In this document: piece by piece, positions 1 to 12,175 of the stretch | Layout: every line of letters begins with the position of its first letter | Numbering within the stretch: position 1 is the first letter of the stretch | DNA from: Aspidapion aeneum | Lineage: Eukaryota; Arthropoda; Insecta; Coleoptera; Brentidae | Assembly (NCBI GenBank): GCA_963576565.1 | Contig: OY755046.1 | Span: 55,965,471-56,029,470, forward strand | Length of the DNA: 64,000 nt | Direction of reading: 5' to 3' | Program-made: the position numbers and the translations under genes | Notes under the pieces: model-generated | Databases searched by the model: none | What the model saw: only the letters and a program-made list of their open reading frames with translations | What the model was told of the DNA's origin: nothing

Positions 1-307
1 CTGTATAGCAACAAACTTTTTTAGTTTCTCTTTAAAAAATGATCTCATTTCAAGCAAGTCAGAAGTGATCTAATCTGTTACCTACTTACAAGTGTGGGAC
101 TACCGGTTTAATAGATAATTATCCACAAATCAGTTTATGCAGCAAAAAAACGTTTGTTTTGACTAGGTAATTATAAATTTGTAATCAATAATATACTGCT
201 CCCACATTTTCACATAATTACTTGGAAATTTTTTGCAGTAATTTCAGCGCATCTGCAAGTGTAAATTGATGAACAACAATTTTTTGTGTAAATTGCATAC
301 ACTTGTT
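1..307. other. Unassigned AT-rich DNA
   Basis: I see no coding frame, terminal repeat or RNA gene here. The last 8 bases (300-307) are the left target duplication of the next element. Confidence 0.5.
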
Positions 308-525
308 CAGTAGCGTGTCGTGGATAAAAGGGCGGGGGGGGGGCGGCGAAGACTTTAAGGGGCGCAAATATCGGTATGGGAGTCAAGTAAATTACAAACC
401 TTTTTTTAAAACAATAACACTATTAATTTTATTTTTTTCTCAAAGGACGCCAGGGGCGCCAAGCGCAGAGGGGCGGGGGGGGAGGCGTTCGCCCCCCCCC
501 TGGTCCCCTATACGACACGCCACTG
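308..525. mobile_element. hAT-like MITE, CAGTGGCG-terminus family
   Basis: A 218-bp non-coding element. Left end CAGTAGCGTGTCGT and the inverted right end CAGTGGCGTGTCGT match, with G-rich subterminal runs. It is flanked by near-identical 8-bp duplications (CACTTGTT at 300-307, CATTTGTT at 526-533), the duplication length used by hAT transposases. An open frame crossing it is a by-product of low-complexity G/C runs. Confidence 0.75.
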
Positions 526-649
526 CATTTGTTACGTATTGCCTATTTCCACTGTTAGGTATATTTTCATCGCACTTTTGTGTACAAAAAAATTTAGTGT
601 AGGATACCTAATTTTATAAGCTTATTTCTCCTATTAAATGATCACCATT

Positions 650-742
650 GCGTTTGTCATTTTGAATCAAGTTGGCGCGATATGTTATCTTTATGTTTTA
701 ATTTTCAGATTAAGCGATTCGGAACTTCATCATACTTTAACA
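650..742 (+). repeat. Dispersed repeat, empty-site relative of 56484-57430
   Basis: The stretch around GCGATATGTTATCTTT matches the two flanks of the mariner at 56512-57374 (…GGCTAGATA / TATGTTATCTTTG…), but without the mariner. It is an older dispersed repeat and shows the uninterrupted target. Confidence 0.65.
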
Positions 743-861
743 CTCCTCAATATACATTATTTTTTTAAAAATTAACAATATCAATGTAAAAATTAAATAA
801 AAATACAAATAAAATAAAGGTAAAAATCCACACCCTCACATCCTTCGATAAAATAATAACA

Positions 862-1707
862 TTAAAAAAAAATTATTTCATCCAGACCGGAATCTACTGG
901 GATAGTCCCCAAAACTGCTGCAGAATTTCCTCTTTGTATAGCCAAACTTATTTTCTGTGTTATAAAATTACTTGCACGTTTATTTTTTGTTTTTAATTTA
1001 CAGACAATTTCATTTATAGATTTTTTCCCTTCTTCCCCCCAAGGACCAAAAGTTTCCACAGAGAATGGTATAAAATGAAATCTATCTTCAAGCTCTTTAT
1101 ATTTTTGTTGTTTTAACCTTTCACCTATTTCAGCTGCTGAACCAGCTTTTATAGATGTTTTTGTAATACATGATTCAGCCAATGTATCTCTACAGGTAGC
1201 ATCCCACAAGAGGGCTTTACCTTTCTTCCATGGAACTAAAGTTAGTCCGTCAACACGTTTCCCGTCACTACGACAAATATTCTGTGGTTCAAGTACAGCT
1301 GGAATGTCCACAGAATTTAGTGCACGTTTGAGTATATCATTCAGTAACCTGTGCCCAACGACCTGCATTCTTGTTGCAGCATAGTCCATGCAGACCATAT
1401 TTATCAACTTTTTTGCCGCAAATGCAGTCGTGTGGTTCAACAACAGTTCTCCAATTCGAAGTGATACAGAAATTCGAAATGAAGGATCATCAAGAAGATT
1501 GCCTAAAGTAGATGACGGTAAAGCTTTTAACCATGCAGAACTTTCCGGTTCTTGCAAAGCCAAGAGACGCGCTTTCATTAACATTGATTTAGAAATTAAA
1601 ATAATTGTATCAACAAGAGATTTACAGAGAGTTAAATCTAAATTATTTTGGTCAGGTTTACAATTAATTTCAGAAAAGTTTCCTATATTTTTATATAAAT
1701 TTAAGCC
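862..1707 (-). pseudogene. TE-derived nuclease-like protein fragment
   Basis: A 240-residue frame begins with ATG at 1584, and the same frame is open upstream to a TGA at 1708-1710, so the conceptual fragment is about 281 residues. It contains SDGKRVDGLTLVPW, LLWDATC, and later FSVETFGPWGEEG, preceded by GHRLLNDI. This pattern belongs to a repetitive invertebrate family usually seen near reverse-transcriptase-like genes. The spaced D, WD and E residues resemble a PD-(D/E)XK nuclease core; that is inference. An expected upstream Cys/His cluster is only partly preserved. A hAT-like MITE (1719-2247) lies just beyond its N-terminal side. It is probably a fragment of a retroelement, but the long open frame means recent mobility or a host exon cannot be excluded. 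Confidence 0.6.
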
Positions 1708-1718
1708 TCAGTGTAGAT

Positions 1719-2247
1719 TAGAGTTGGGCAAAACAGTGATTTTCGACTAACCGGTAAAGTAGCGACAGCGATTTATAAGTAACTAGTGATTTTTAACGGT
1801 GATTTCAATCACTGTATAAAATATTTCTTTTATTCATTCTTCATTCACTATTTTACCTAGTAAAATATGTCTATTATTTAATCTTCATTCACTATTTTAC
1901 CTAGTATTACAGAGAGCTGCGGCTGCGGCTATATAGTTATTTCGACCGGGAAAAAGGTTACCTACTATTCGGTAGTGCTATTGATTTAACCGGTTAGTTG
2001 AAAATCACCGTTTTCGTATGTTACGGTGAAACGTGAAACGCGATTTCACTGCGAAATATGCGTTCGGGTGCAACCAGCGACACAACGACGTCGTGAGACG
2101 CGACGTTCCTCAGATACCGTTCCTCAGATACCAGATATTTACCAATCACTGAATAACTGCTTGTGCAGAATTTCGATAACCGGTAGCGCCAGTGATTTTT
2201 GTTTCACTGTTACTGAATCACAGTGGTCGATATATCGCCCATCTCTA
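1719..2247. mobile_element. hAT-like non-autonomous element
   Basis: A 529-bp element. Left end TAGAGTTGGGC and inverted right end TAGAGATGGGC differ at one of 11 bases. The 8-bp duplication GTGTAGAT is perfect on both sides (1711-1718 and 2248-2255). The interior is rich in CACTG/CAGTGA and ACCGGT motifs and has no transposase. Confidence 0.88.
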
Positions 2248-2353
2248 GTGTAGATATGGTCATCTGCAGATAATATGTATGAAGGAAGGATTAATTTTAA
2301 TAAAGGTGAAACGTCATTTATGCAACCGAGAAACAATTTTTGTAAAAAGTTGA

Positions 2354-2396
2354 CTTTGCCCCATTTACCCCGTATACGGGGTAAAATGGGGCAAAA
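2354..2396. repeat. Perfect-type palindrome of G/C-block ends
   Basis: TTTGCCCCATTT-ACCCCGTAT is followed directly by its inverse ATACGGGGTAAAATGGGGCAAA. This could be one hairpin, or the abutted ends of two elements sharing a central TA. Related GGGGCAAAA blocks recur at 5041-5090 and 5408-5450. Confidence 0.7.
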
Positions 2397-5300
2397 CAAG
2401 CGAGGCGGTTGTGTAATTTAGAATCAAGATTTTTGTACGACAAGTTTTATTTATTAAAATACTAATCAAGATTAAAATACATATTTAAAAAATAAAAAGT
2501 TTTAATAAAAAATACATTTCTAATATTTAAATTTAGTATTTATAAAATTTCTAAAGAATTCCAGTAAGACTCCCACACGAATTTTGTGCCCATTTTTCGC
2601 AAAAACAACATAAAATACAACTTTCAGTGATGGAACCAAAAATAAATTTTTTTGGGACAAAATGGAGGTACTGGGTACCCAACTAACATTTATAGTAGCG
2701 GCTACATGTTCTAAAGGCTTTGCTACTTTCTTAAAGTAGAAATGTGGTGATACCAACCAAAATTTGTTACTTTTTAGTTCTAACTACTATTTAGTATCAG
2801 GAAATAGTAGATGTTTCGTAAAAACGACCCTCTAAACTACTTCTTAGGATTGTTTCTTGATAGTCGATTCTGATAGTCTTCTCTACCACAATAGGACGTT
2901 GCTAAAGTTTTACTTTCTTTTTAGTCGTTATTTCGTAGTCGCCCTGACTTTTATATCCTACTTAATTACCACTGGAAAGTTAAGCTTCATTGGAGTCCCA
3001 AACAAGTGTATCCGACAACTACATTATAACTTTAATTATTACCACAAAAGTTTGTGTCATCATAGTAACATCTGATGTAACAATGTAGACAAAATACCTT
3101 TTTGGATCAACTTTAAAGCCGCAACTACTTTGACTTTTTTTTAATGTCGATCTTTTAAAGTAATCTCTCCTTCCTCTTTCTACTTTGAAAACGTAGACTT
3201 TTTGAAGTCGCATCTTGGTCGCACACATTCTTAACCCTACTTTTTGTGGCTCCTTTTATAATATGGGAATATTAGGAATAGTTTTGCAAATATTTTTTTA
3301 ACTACCTTGAGCAGTCCATTTTTTCGAGCTCATTGCTTGACCATTTTGCAAAACAATCAAAATGCAAAATATTGATCCAAAGTATCGAGTACCGTACACG
3401 GATTTTAAGAATTCCCTGGTCAATGCTTAATCTCCATCCTTTTATGTGTTGAGCTTGGGTATTTGTCTTTTTGGTTTTCTTCAAATTTGTGCTGTTGTTA
3501 AAGCTTGGTTTGAAGTGAATAAACTTAAATTTGTGCTGTGTTTTGTGCCAAGCTTTATTCCAATAGGTCCCTAATATCTAATTTATGCACGGCCCCTAAA
3601 ATAACCTCTGCGATATGCTAGACTTCATCTAGGAACTTTTGCGCTGTTTGCGGCTAATAAAAAAACAAGTTAGATATATCGTGGTTACATGCGGATTTCT
3701 AAGCGATCTAACAAGTCTCAGAGATTGTTTTTTTACTTATAGGGCTTATAATAATAAAAATTACTGAATGTTGACAATGCCAAAATATCTAAAAACAATA
3801 AAAAATACTACATACGAATTGTGAGAGCAATGTGTAAATAAAAAAAGTAACAATAAGTTGATTTCATTGATGTGACTACGTTCTTTTAGTTCCTTGACCA
3901 ACACTTCCTAGAAATTCTAGAATAGGGATCATGCTCTCGACTGCAACATACATTTTTAAAAAACTTTATTTATTGGCACTTCATTTATTGTTCTAATGGA
4001 ATTTAATTTATCTTGTTTTTGTTTTAAAACCTACCACAAATTCACGCTCGTACATAACCTATAAGCAGTGATGCTGTTGTTGACAGAAACGGCAAGTGAC
4101 AAGTGGCGACACCCCAATAACTTGAGGGTAGTAGTTATACTTATCGCGTGGTTCCTATCACTCTGTAGACGTTTTCTAGTGGCGAAAGGTAGTTAATAAT
4201 ACGTTTCTGCAACGAAGGAGTAGAAATTCGAGTGTGTTATCTAGAACTAAAAAGGAATGCCTACATAAAAGTCGTAAGTGACACGTTGCCGTAACTTAGG
4301 CTCACTTTCAAGTAACTTTTTCGACTATCAGGGAATATAGTTTGGGACGCCATGTTTTTATGTAAGAAAGAAAATTTAATATTTTTGTTGTCGTTTTATG
4401 AGCTCATATTAAAGAGCTATACTATTTTATAAACAAATTAGTTGAAGCTTACCAAAAATGCTCTCCCTAAGCACCATTTGTTGGAGTTAACTGTCGATTA
4501 TGAAAACATAACCTCCAAAATCACAACACAAAAATTCCATCAGCTACCAGAAAACGGCTCAATTTTACGGGCGCACCGGTTTTTTGCAATATATATAATG
4601 CATGTTATACAAAAAACTTTGCGTCGCACTCGAATTTTGATCCTCTGCTCGTAAATTCTCACCCTTTTGAATAACATAGTACATATTATAACCATAACCA
4701 AACAAAAACTAAGCGAGTCTGTTTACTGTTGTGTCCACCATATTGTGTAACAATTCTACCAAAAAGAAACGATTATATTATTTGCAACTACATCGCAACT
4801 TTTATGCCATTACGGAAAAAACCAGCCTCTACGACGTAGTAGATACCTGGCTACGACGTAGTAGTGTAGTTGTTACTACAGTGACTTTAAACACTTGGCC
4901 AAGTAGTTATAACCAGAAATTGGTTCCCCACTTAGGGAATTATAACGTCGCTGTATGGTATACGTTGCGGTTACTTTTAGGAAATTCTTTCTAGTTGGGG
5001 TTTCGTCGTTACAACTTTAAATGTTTGTTGGGTATAACAGGTACCCCGTTTTGCCACCATGAAAAAACCCCGTTTTGCCTCGAACCACCAGTTAAATTCA
5101 AACAAAAATCATATACAGTAAAATTTTACGGGCAACGCCTTTAATTATGAATAATACCATGGACAGAAAATCATCCGTTTTTGATAACACATACACCCAC
5201 TAATTGTTCAATATAAACAAAATTTTGAAAAGGCTGAAAAAAATATTCTTACTATTAAAAAATGCGTAAGCTATTTTTACAACAAACAGACCAACTTAAG

Positions 5301-5440
5301 CTCAGTCGACCTGCACCAATCATATTGCAGAGATTTGAACCTGTCATGAGGATAAAACATCTAATATTAAGAGGTTATATTCTTGCGCAGTTTATCTAAA
5401 ATTTCGGTATCCCGTTTTAGCGGGGACCACATTTTGCCCC
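2397..5440. mobile_element. Possible DNA element bounded by GGGGCAAAA ends
   Basis: The left boundary reads ACGGGGTAAAATGGGGCAAA and the right boundary, inverted, reads AGGGGAATATGGGGCAAA, so the interval looks like an element with short degenerate terminal inverted repeats. The ~3 kb between holds only short frames (longest 87 codons, at 4731-4994), none of which I recognise on either strand. The ends suggest a cut-and-paste DNA transposon with decayed or lost transposase. Confidence 0.4.
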
Positions 5441-6039
5441 ATATTCCCCTAATCCATCAAAAGAAAACGGTTTAAAAAATAATAGCTTTTTAAAATAAAT
5501 GTATTGGTTCGTAGGATAACAGAAAAACTGTTTTTCTGTGTTGACAAACCAAAATTTCGCTCTTCCACTTTCGTCAGAATTAAAAAAAGTATATTTTAAA
5601 TTCTTTGACACTTTTCACAAAACTCAGACCTATAAATAAAGAAAATGTTTGCAGTTCATCGTAGGTAACTAGATATGTAGGTATGTATATGTATAAAAAG
5701 TTCCTTTCTGAAAATTTATTTTCCCTGAGGAAACATAAATTTTGCAAACAGGAGTCGACGTTGCTCTAGAAATGCATAAGATGTTTAAAAGAAAATGTTT
5801 GGAAACAGTAGAGTTCGGCAAAATTATAGGTACAATAATTGCATTCCGCCTTACAAAAATTACATCAAACTCAATTTGAGTTGGCGTAACTCCTCATTTA
5901 CATTACAACAAGTAAAGAATTTTAATATTTGGATAAGTATAAAAGTTTTAGAACAAAGAGCCAAACCAGTTTCTGGCCAGAATAAGCTACCCACTAGTAA
6001 CTAAGTATAAATATTATCAAGAACCCTAGCAGGATACCA
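5441..6039. other. Unassigned AT-rich DNA
   Basis: No recognisable gene or repeat boundary is visible. A short frame at 5795-6004 has no familiar motif. Confidence 0.4.
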
Positions 6040-7500
6040 CAAGGTTGATATCCTGTGGGTTTCGGAAACAAGAAGGAGAAATGATATTATCAGCTGTTCC
6101 AGTGGGTCCAAAACTTGTAGTGTCGCCTTAATAAACACACGCAATTCTAATGGAAATGGTTAAAGGCTCTGCCAGAAAATAGAGATATTTTGGGAAAAGA
6201 GGAGACTGACCAATTAGGTATAATGGAATGATAAGCTGATCCAGTAAGGCTGGAACCCGTGGCGGGTATCGCGGAGTGCCTTTAACGACACTAAAACGTG
6301 ACTGGAACAGGCGCTCTGAGAAGACAAGGAAAGTGTGAGGCAAGTCAAACTCCTTATTGGGGAGGTAAGCGCCCCCAGAGCAAGGCCCTTTCTCATACTT
6401 AAAAGAAAATATATAAGATCCGTGGGAGGGCTTTTAGCTTTGATAGACACCTCAACGTTCTGGTAACAGTTAAAGAATCTGCCAGGATAGAAGTTATTTT
6501 GAGAAACGGAATGGAATATCTAATTAGCTGATCCAGTGGGACCGGAACACATGATGAGTATCACGCGTATTGTCTGTTTATGAAGACTCTAAAACCTAAT
6601 TTGAACAGATGCTCTGAGAAGACACGGAAGGAATGAGGTAAGTTAAACACCTCATCAGAATGTTGAAGGCTTTAAGAGCGAGGTTATTTTTCTTACATAA
6701 AAGAGTAATGATAGAGCTTGTACCAGGCAACTGTCACCTTTATAAACACCTTAACATTCTTTAAATTGTTAAAGACTTCCAGGTGACCAACTAGCTAGAA
6801 TGAGGTCATCAGCTGATCCAGTGGTCCAGAACCCGTGGTGGGTTTCGCGGAGTGTCTTTTCATGATGATCCTAAAACGTGACTTAAACAGGTGCTCCCAG
6901 GCACTCTGAGAAGACACGGAAAGAGTGAGTCAACAAAATTTCTTTATTAAGGAGGTGAGAGACAGACAGACCCTTACTCACACTTAAAAGAAAACAAATA
7001 CTATCGGTGGGACAGCTTTTAACATGACATTGCCGCTTTAATAGGCAGCTCAACATTCTAGCAATTGTTAAAGACTGTGCCAGAAAAGAAAAGTATTTTG
7101 GGAAATGAGGAGACTACCTGAACAACTAGTTAGAATGGAATAATCAGCTGATTCAGTGCGGCCGGAACAAATAATGGGCATCGTGTGAAGTGTCTTTATG
7201 ACGACCTTAATATATGATTTGAACAGACACTCTGGAAAGATACGAAAGGTATGAGGCAAGTAAAACACATTATCGAGGGTTGAGTGACTCCAGACCGAGT
7301 TCCTTCCTTATACTTGAAAGAAAACGTAAGATCGGTAAGAGGGCTTTGACAAGACACTGTCGCCTCAATATACACCTCAACGTTCCGGGAATTATTAAAT
7401 GCCCTGTCAGGATAGAAAGGTATTTTGGGAAACGAAGAGACTGGTTGACCAACTGAACTGATTTCAGGGATAAAGAAGTGGATATTGGGGTACACAGATC
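6040..7500. repeat. Degenerate tandem array, ~310-bp period, about five units
   Basis: The block TGCCAG(G/A)A...TATTTTGGG recurs near 6168, 6480, 6774 (partial), 7077 and 7402. CAGCTGATCCAGTG(G) and GCTCTGAGAAGACA blocks keep the same order in each unit. Units differ by many substitutions and small indels, so this is an old array. It encodes nothing recognisable. Confidence 0.8.
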
Positions 7501-8064
7501 CTAGCAATTAGCCTCAGTCCTCAGTGCATGCGGCGGATACTTCATGCCCACAAAATTCCATTCATTTGTTTAATCTACCAACAAGATCAACATGTCCTTG
7601 AATCAACCAAAGATCAACATCCTTATTCCACTTTTACTGGCTTTGTAACACGATCAGTCGTTTATGATTTATTTTCTGCTTAATAGCCATACACGTGCCG
7701 GCATTTTTTTGCCTTATCAAGCTGACATAAAACAAAATAAGTGTGCAATTTTGCATAGGTTTGTAAACAGATAAGCAAGCCACTACAACGACATTTAAAA
7801 TATTGCAAATTAGTTAGCATAAACTTCTGTAATTTAAAAAAAAATGAACCATATAGAATATAACACCAACTTTTTTAGCCTTTAGCCTATTGGCTCCTTG
7901 CAAAATTTAATTTAGTTCTATATAAAATATGTGCAAAAAATTTTACAAAGGAATAAAAACAGACATTCAAAAATGTAGATCGCAATAACTGTCACGACAA
8001 CTATCTTTAAAGTTAAACCTTTTTATAATTCTGATTGTGCGCGTTTGAATTATGAACACATTGT
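7501..8064. other. Unassigned AT-rich DNA
   Basis: No coding frame or terminal repeat recognised between the tandem array and the LINE fragment. Confidence 0.4.
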
Positions 8065-8590
8065 TTATGTCAGAATTTTGGCCCAGAAGATTATGCCATA
8101 TCTTATTTGCGATTCAAAGTTAGCAAAGTATAAAATTTTTAAACATGATTCATTTGTACGTTGTGATAGAATTTTTAGGCCATAATTTATGCTACTCAGC
8201 TTATTGCAAAATTTTTGTATATGATTTGCCCAATTCAAAAATTCATTAATGTGAATACCAAGAAACTTAGTTTCTTTTGAGAGTTTGATTTTTGTAAGAG
8301 TAATCTCACGTTCTGGTTTGATTTTTGATTGCTTGGTTTGAAAAAACATCGCATTTGTTCTATTTTTATTTAAAATAAGTCTATCTTGTTTAAGCCAGGT
8401 ATTTACTAATTTAAAAGCCTGGTTGGCTTTATCTAGTATTGTGTCTATGTCGAGTCCTGCTGTTAGTGTGTTTGTATCATCTGCAAATTTTTCTAGTATC
8501 AAGTCTACTGCCACGAGATCAAGGTCGTTAATGAAGATTGGACCAATTATTGATCCCTGTGGAATGCTACTCTACTATATTGGTATTTAT
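8065..8590 (-). pseudogene. Non-LTR retrotransposon reverse transcriptase fragment
   Basis: A 149-codon open frame (8065-8514) carries FADDTNTL, the reverse-transcriptase catalytic motif, then WLKQDRLILNKNRT and KFLGIHINEFLNW, the order seen in jockey-like LINE enzymes. Upstream on the same strand to about 8590 a second frame reads like the preceding G(I)PQGSIIGP motif followed by FINDLDLV. A small deletion joins the two. No endonuclease or 5' half is present, so this is a dead internal fragment. Confidence 0.8.
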
Positions 8591-8859
8591 AATGGAGATA
8601 AAAGATTTTTGACAGAAATTGTAACGGTTCCTAATATAGAAGCCAAAAAACGAAGAATACAAAATAAATAAGTCAAAAACTAAATACTTTAACGGAAACT
8701 TTTACAAAAGCGAATGAAAAACAGCTAAAAATATTTGAATAAGAAATTGTTCATAAGATATTTGCACTAGTGTATTATTCGCGGATACGGAAGAATTATA
8801 AATAAGAACTAATGGATAAGAAAAGAACACAAAGAAAAATAATGATCCGGTGACCTGCA

Positions 8860-8925
8860 GGATGGAAAGTAACAAGAAGGTCACGAAAAAGATGGACAGA
8901 CAATGTCGAAGATGACATCAATTGA
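8860..8925 (+). pseudogene. LINE C-terminal scrap (KRWTDNVEDD)
   Basis: The frame reads VTRRSRKRWTDNVEDDIN then stop. Such R(G)RPRKRWxDNVEDD tails are a common C-terminus of insect non-LTR retrotransposon polyproteins. It ends exactly where the satellite array begins. Confidence 0.5.
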
Positions 8926-8929
8926 TAGG

Positions 8930-10775
8930 GGCTATATTGCAGTATGGTAAAGCCGTAGAGATGCGCAAAAACCACAACCTGAGTTAAGTTTTGAAAAAAC
9001 GTCATTAGCGAATGTTAGGGTAGGGAATCCCATAAGACCAAAATTGCCAAACTTCGAAAATTCTTATTTCAAAAACTATATATTTTATCAGCAAAGGCAC
9101 CGAGTTGCAGTATGGTACGGCCATAGAGATGCGAAAAAACCACACTCTGAACTAAAATTCCGAAAAAAGTCATTAAGCGAATTTTATGGTAGGGAATCCC
9201 ATAAGACCAAAATAGCCAAACTTTAAAAATTCATATTTTAAAAACTATACAGTTTATAAGCAAAAACACTGAGAAGGCTGTAGAGATGCGAAGAAAACAC
9301 ACCCTGAGTTAAGATTCGGAAAAACGTTATTTAGCGAATTTTAGGGTAGAAATTCCCATAAGACCAAAATGGTCATATTTCGAAAATTCATATTTTAAAA
9401 ATTATACAGTTTAATCTCGAAACCCCCAGGTTGCAGTATGGTAGGCCCATAGATATGCGAAAAAACCGCAACCCGAGAGAAGATTCGAAAAAACGTCATT
9501 TAGCGAATTTTAGAGTAGGAAATCCCATAAGACCAAAATAGCCAAACTTTAAAAATTCATATTTTAAAAACTATACAGTTTATAAGCAAAAACACTGAGA
9601 AGGCTGTAGAGATGCGAAGAAACTACACCCTGAGTTAAGATTCCGAAAAACCTTATTTAGCGAATTTTAGGGTAGAAAATCCCATAAGACCAAAATGGCC
9701 ATATTTTGAAAATTCTTATTTTAAAAACTATACCGTTTATCAACAAAACCCCCCGAGTTGCAGTAAGATGGGGTCATAGTGATGCGAAAAAAACACACCC
9801 TGAGTTAAGATTCGGAAAAACGTTATTTAGCGAATTTTAGGGTAGAAATTCCCATAAGACCAAAATGGTCATATTTCGAAAATTCATATTTTAAAAATTA
9901 TACAGTTTAATCTCGAAACCCCCAGGTTGCAGTATGGTAGGCCCATAGATATGCGAAAAAACCGCAACCCGAGAGAAGATTCGAAAAAACGTCATTTAGC
10001 GAATTTTAGAGTAGGAAATCCTATAAGGCCAAAATATCCAAATCTTGAAAATTCATATTTTAAAAACTATATAGTTTATTAACAACAGCACCGAGTTGCA
10101 GTATGATGGGTTCATAGAGATGCGAAAAAAACACACCCTTAGTTAAAATTCGAAAAAAGTCATTTAGCGAATTGTAGGGTAGGAAATGCCATAATATCGA
10201 AATGGCCAAACTTTGAAAATTCATATTTCAAAAACTATATAGGTTTTCAACAAAAGGACCAAGTTGCAGTATGGTAGGGCCAAAGAGATGCGAAAAAACC
10301 ACAACCTTAGTTAAGATTCGGAAAAACGTCATTTTGCGAATTTTAGGGTAGGGTAGTAAAATGAAAATTCATATTTTAAAAACTATACAGTTTATCAACA
10401 AAAGCACCAAGTTACAGTATGGTTAGGTTATAGAGATGCGAAAAAACCACACCCTGAGCTAAGAGTCGGAAAAACCTCATTTAGCGAAAAAGGCCAAACT
10501 TTGAAAATTCATATTTCAAAAACCATATAGTTTATCAGCAACAGCACTGAGTTGCAATGTGGTAGGGCAATAGATATGCGAAAAAACCTCATCCTGAGTT
10601 AACATTTTAAAAAACGTCATTTAGCGAATTTTAGGGTAGGGAACCCCATATAACCAAACTTTGAAAATGTATATTTTAAAAACTATACAGTTTATCAACA
10701 AAAGTACGGAGTTTTAGTATGGTGGTGTCTTAGATATGCTAAAAAACCACACCCTGAGTTAAGATGCGAAAAAAC
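8930..10775 (+). repeat. ~168-bp satellite array with higher-order structure
   Basis: About 11 monomers. The anchor GTTGCAGTATGG or a variant recurs near 8936, 9106, 9270, 9429, 9598, 9760, 9925, 10094, 10262, 10411, 10549 and 10711. Each unit also holds CATTTAGCGAATTTTAGGGT and a CCCATAAGACCAAAAT block. Part of the array repeats at a longer period: the dimer beginning GATGCG at 9285 recurs at 9781 with shared private variants, an offset of 496 bases or three monomers. The array ends at a TATATACGCCACTG block that resembles the right end of the CAGTGGCG MITE family. Confidence 0.93.
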
Positions 10776-10802
10776 TGGTCGGGGTCAATCCCTTATATAC
10801 GC

Positions 10803-11235
10803 CACTGCACCGGGGGTTGTACTGTATTTTGAAGAAAAATCTAGACATCTGTAATTTATCTTGTGCTATTTAGGATGAGAAATTTTTTAGTTAGTTAGTC
10901 CTTTATAAACGCGAGTGAAGCATTATGAACAGCAAACACAAACGCATTGTGAATTTAAAAAAAATTGTGTTAATAATAGACAACATTTATGCAATTTTTT
11001 TAATACGCTGATATATTTTTTAATTATTGCATAACGGTAGTAAGAGGATTTCTGCAAAAAACCGACATGACAAGGACAAATTAAGTAAAAACTTATGTTC
11101 ACTTTACATATGCTTATAAATACAATCGTCCACTTTTTTAATGTCGTTTTAAAATTGCCTTGAATCGTCGAAAGGTCGAAATTTTAGCGGAAATTTTAAA
11201 AACTGTTAAGGAAAATCTTTTATTGAATCATGATA
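10803..11235. other. Unassigned AT-rich DNA
   Basis: No recognisable gene. The interval lies between the satellite and the MITE at 11236. Confidence 0.4.
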
Positions 11236-11691
11236 GGGGAGGATGGGGAGACAATGGACAATTTTTAGTTTTTCTTCAATATTTCGTAGGATATACTGGA
11301 CGCTGTCTAAACTCTCCCCGTGGGGCGCCATTACAATTAAACTATTTTTCCGTGCACAAATAGTTGAGTTACCTAAACAGTAAACATTTTTGATAAAAGC
11401 TTTTATGAAAACCAAATTCTTTCGATACAGTATAAAGTTGTACCAGCTTACTTTTTACTGTTAAAGTCAGTTAAATATTGGTTAAAATATTAAATCAGAC
11501 CCGTGAAATTTCAGAAAACTAAAATATATCAAATTCTATCATTTTTACGCTGTCCATCAAATATAGGTACAGTCCAAAACTCACCAATGGAGAATATGAA
11601 CTATTGCAAAAGTTACCGAAAATCCCTTCGCATCTCCGAGAAAAACGACTGTCCACAGTCTTCCCCTGGCCCAACTCACCCCACCCTCCCC
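11236..11691. mobile_element. TA-target MITE with GGGGAGG termini
   Basis: A 456-bp element between TA dinucleotides. Left end GGGGAGGATGGGGAGACA, inverted right end GGGGAGGGTGGGGTGAGT. It aligns over most of its length with the minus strand of 46674-48428, which proves a repeat family and supplies an uninterrupted reference for the insertion found there. No transposase. The TA duplication suggests Tc1/mariner/pogo-type mobilisation. Confidence 0.7.
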
Positions 11692-12013
11692 TACTTATTC
11701 GAAACCATGCGACGTTGTCAAACCACGTAATATTTATTTGGATTCTTTAAATGTGGGAAAAAATGTGAGGCTATTAAAATAGTGGGCGAGTGTACCTACT
11801 GGGTAGTTCTAGTTTAAAATTCAATGGAAAATTACGTGTGTGTATACTAATAATTTTTACATTACATTTTACAAAAACCAAAGCCACCAACAATAAATTA
11901 AACTGTTACAATATAAAGCCAATATTTCTTATATTGAAATTTTCCACCTGCAATATATTTATATAAATCAAAAATAGTTTTTTTTTAAACCGAAACAGGT
12001 TCACCGTTTCGTA

Positions 12014-12175
12014 AGGGCCTGTCCTTAAATTATGTAACGCTCTAGGGGGAGGGGGTTTTTGACTTTGCGGTACACTTATTGTTTTTTTAATGTGTTTTTC
12101 CTTGCAAATGCGTTAAGAGGGGGGGGGGGTCGAAAATCCTGAATTTATGCGTTACGTAATTTAAGGACTTTCCCT
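12014..12175. mobile_element. MITE, TTAAATTACGTAACGC family, copy 1
   Basis: Ends read AGGGCCTGTCCTTAAATTA and, inverted, AGGGAAAGTCCTTAAATTAC, followed by ACGTAACGC and G-run subterminal sequence. Superfamily not determined. Confidence 0.7.

Noticed and set aside
303..602. 99-codon frame at the left end
   Set aside because: It runs through G/C homopolymer ends of a MITE and reads as low complexity.
2700..3400. Protein-like runs when the complement is read left to right
   Set aside because: That direction is not a readable strand; the lysine/asparagine-rich look is explained by A-rich composition.
8930..10775. CRISPR array
   Set aside because: Units are ~168 bp, contiguous and diverged, with no spacer structure; this is eukaryotic satellite DNA.
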